Source: Eudoraea sp. (GTDB lineage Bacteria > Bacteroidota > Bacteroidia > Flavobacteriales > Flavobacteriaceae). Taken from it: a DNA stretch of 16,387 bases. The DNA lies in assembly GCA_013042925.1 (NCBI GenBank), contig JABDPH010000006.1, positions 1-16,387 of the forward strand, read 5' to 3'. The stretch's first letter is position 1, and each line of letters begins with the position of its first letter. Position numbers and translations under genes: made by a program. Below, in pieces: positions 14,945-16,387 of the stretch. Under the pieces are notes generated by a model. The model was given only the letters and a program-made list of their open reading frames with translations. It was not told the origin of the DNA and made no database searches.

Positions 14945-15835
14945 TTAAGGAATAAACCAGTAGCTTATTCCGGCTGACCAATAGAAAACGGGCTCTAGAT
15001 CTTCAGTGATTAAAGTGTCTTCATTATAAATTGTTGTACTGCTCTGGGGCAACGCCAGCATAGGATTAAATGAAAAAATAAAATGTTTGTAAGTGTAATG
15101 GAATGGAATTTCGAGTTCTATATTAAGGAATTTAAATTTTTGAACTTCTTCAATATTAACCATATTGGAATTTGGTACTCCAGAACCAGTATTACCCATC
15201 CCCTTGCCTTTTCTATTTCCCAGACGGCTGCTTCTGAAGTATTGCTGATAAAAATATTGTGAGCCGGCGTAAAAAGAAATCCTGGGGTTAATTAAAAGAT
15301 TTTTACTCAAAGCATAAAAAGCACGGTCAAACATCAAACCACCAATAAAATCATTTTTGCTGCCATCATTAAAATAATTACTTAAATAGAGTGTAGTTTC
15401 GAGTAATTTAAAATCATAACTAATAATTCCTGTGAGATCACCCACCACAGCAGACATAACATTGTTGCTTTCCTCATTAAAAAAGTAAGCAGTCCCCGAA
15501 ATCCCGACACTGAACTTTTCTGAAACATAGTTGTATCCTGTGCTAATCAAGGCAAGGTCAACCCTACTGGCTTCAGATCCAGTAAGGAATGACAAAGATG
15601 CATCAGCAAAAAACCCTGATTTATTATAATACCCTATTGATGGAAACAAATAAGGGGCGGCAATGGAATCGCGCCTTCCCATAAAAACGTAATCATTAAT
15701 ATAGCTTACATCACCTAAAAAATAGGAAAAGTCTTCATCAACCTTATAAATATTACTTTTAATGGGTTCCTGTGCCAAAAGGAAAAAAGGGGCAAACAAG
15801 AATACTACAAAATAAAAAGTTAGTCCTACTTTCAT
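14945..15835 (-). CDS. Probable outer-membrane beta-barrel protein of unknown function
   Basis: This 296-residue protein starts with a signal peptide (MKVGLTFYFVVFLFAPFFLLAQ), with cleavage likely after L-L-A. The mature part has many amphipathic strands ending in aromatic residues, for example in the Y-L-F-P-S-I-G-Y-Y, G-F-F-A-D-A-S-L-S-F-L and F-S-V-G-I-S-G-T-A-Y-F-F regions. It closes with F-Y-W-S-A-G-I-S-Y-W-F-I-P, an aromatic-rich final strand as in outer-membrane barrels. I estimate roughly 10-14 strands. One loop (about residues 203-228) is rich in G, N, K and S. I do not recognise a named family with confidence. The gene lies 62 bases after the DUF6799 gene and 32 bases before upp, all on the minus strand. 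No enzymatic motif is visible. Confidence 0.7.
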   Translation of the reverse strand: MKVGLTFYFVVFLFAPFFLLAQEPIKSNIYKVDEDFSYFLGDVSYINDYVFMGRRDSIAAPYLFPSIGYYNKSGFFADASLSFLTGSEASRVDLALISTGYNYVSEKFSVGISGTAYFFNEESNNVMSAVVGDLTGIISYDFKLLETTLYLSNYFNDGSKNDFIGGLMFDRAFYALSKNLLINPRISFYAGSQYFYQQYFRSSRLGNRKGKGMGNTGSGVPNSNMVNIEEVQKFKFLNIELEIPFHYTYKHFIFSFNPMLALPQSSTTIYNEDTLITEDLEPVFYWSAGISYWFIP

Positions 15836-15897
15836 TTTAGATTACTTTAAATGAATAATGGGCTCCTCCTGCAATCAGTCGAAGCCCGTAATAATTC

Positions 15898-16387
15898 CTA
15901 TTTAGTAATCTTTTTCTTCTTTTTAGCAGTAGGTTTTTTGATGCCTTTTTTAATCATCTTTTTATTAGGGGCCATATTTTTTTGGAGTATCATTTTTCGA
16001 TATTGATACATATTGCTGAACATTTGACCATCCGTATTCAGGCATTGTCCATCTTTCAGTTGTAATCTTTTTTGATCTCTGGTTTGAAAACTTCCATCCG
16101 GATTCACTACTACTCCATTTCCAAGATCCAAACTTTCTTCCAAACGATGTTGGCTCTGATTCCTTACCAAATACATTTCCCCATCGACCAGAGAGTATTG
16201 TACTCTATTCTGATTTCTTTCCCGAATTTGATCCTGTGTTAATCCTTTATTTTCCTGACCAACTTTATAGCGATACTGGTATTCATTCCTATACTTGATA
16301 CCATCACCATCTAAGCATTCCCCATTCTTCAGCTTCAATCGGGAACCATCTGATGTTTCATATGTTCCGTCGGGAGATACCACAGAC
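15898..16387 (-). CDS. DUF6799-like tandem repeat protein, 3' part only
   Basis: The frame is open to the window edge (the last codons read S-V-V-S-P-D-G), so the true start lies beyond it; the GTG at 16383 is just a valine of the repeat. About 162 residues are seen. Two copies of a roughly 40-residue unit are present: V-V-x-P-D-G at the start, then R-L-x-L-K-x-G-x-C-L and Y-Q-Y-R. The copies match at 21 of 40 positions and are about 90 residues apart. This pattern of short beta-strands with D-G turns fits DUF6799, a small repeat common in Bacteroidota exported proteins. The C-terminus (about 134-161) is very rich in lysine. Signal peptide and full length cannot be judged. Function unknown. 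The stop is TAG at 15898. Confidence 0.7.
   Translation of the reverse strand, partial: SVVSPDGTYETSDGSRLKLKNGECLDGDGIKYRNEYQYRYKVGQENKGLTQDQIRERNQNRVQYSLVDGEMYLVRNQSQHRLEESLDLGNGVVVNPDGSFQTRDQKRLQLKDGQCLNTDGQMFSNMYQYRKMILQKNMAPNKKMIKKGIKKPTAKKKKKITK
15991..16383 (-). repeat. Two DUF6799-like repeat units in the partial gene
   Basis: Unit one is at 16264-16383 and unit two at 15991-16110, both on the minus strand, read in frame as V-V-S-P-D-G... and V-V-N-P-D-G.... They agree at 21 of 40 residues, including one cysteine each in G-E/Q-C-L. The S-L-V-D-G-E-M-Y-L stretch between them may be a degenerate strand pair of the same type. Confidence 0.7.

Noticed and set aside
14913..14981. Longer upp reading frame starting at 14981
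   Set aside because: It would overlap the neighbouring gene, and homologues start at M-I-I-H-N-F-G, which is the ATG at 14912.
15860..15887. Inverted repeat GGGCTCC/GAAGCCC after the DUF6799 gene stop
   Set aside because: Seven pairs with one wobble and a 14-base loop, but no T run on the minus strand, so I do not call a terminator.

Overview
The window looks like a chromosomal segment from a flavobacterium (Bacteroidota, most likely Flavobacteriaceae). The DNA is AT-rich. The readable promoters carry the Bacteroidota -7 box TAnnTTTG, and Shine-Dalgarno sites are essentially absent. The protein families also point this way: DUF4870, PadR, PspC and GIN-lipoprotein genes in series, DUF6799 repeats, a Bacteroidota-type uracil phosphoribosyltransferase, and a TolC/adaptor/RND/PII-like operon. 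I see no rRNA, tRNA, CRISPR array, insertion sequence or phage gene. No gene-free stretch exceeds 300 bases.

Left part (1-3994): the 5' part of a DUF4442 thioesterase-like gene lies on the minus strand at the window edge. Divergent from it is a plus-strand series: a DUF4870 membrane protein, a PadR-type repressor, a PspC-domain membrane protein and a DUF2807/GIN lipoprotein, closed by a strong terminator. It reads as an envelope-stress sensing module in which PspC and a beta-solenoid ('toast-rack'-like) protein work together under PadR control.

Middle (4015-6740): a dipeptide epimerase overlaps by 4 bases (ATGA) with a PLP enzyme of the 8-amino-7-oxononanoate synthase family. This is a translationally coupled pair whose pathway I cannot name. 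A small exported protein of unknown function follows, then a terminator that also serves the convergent trxB.

Right part (6760-14178, minus strand): thioredoxin reductase (trxB), then a five-gene efflux operon transcribed in the order TolC, lipoprotein adaptor, RND permease, PII-like small protein, DUF2892 membrane protein. Upstream of it are an exact TAATTTTG -7 box and two matching GTAAC-N4-GTTAC dyads, placed about where a Crp/Fnr-type activator would sit.

Far right (14259-16387, minus strand): uracil phosphoribosyltransferase (upp), an unrecognised signal-peptide-bearing probable outer-membrane beta-barrel protein, and the 3' part of a gene with tandem DUF6799-like repeats and a lysine-rich tail, cut by the window edge.

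The most interesting items are the activator-like double dyad at the efflux promoter, the PII-like and DUF2892 genes attached to the RND pump, the PspC/GIN/PadR module, and the epimerase-PLP enzyme pair.
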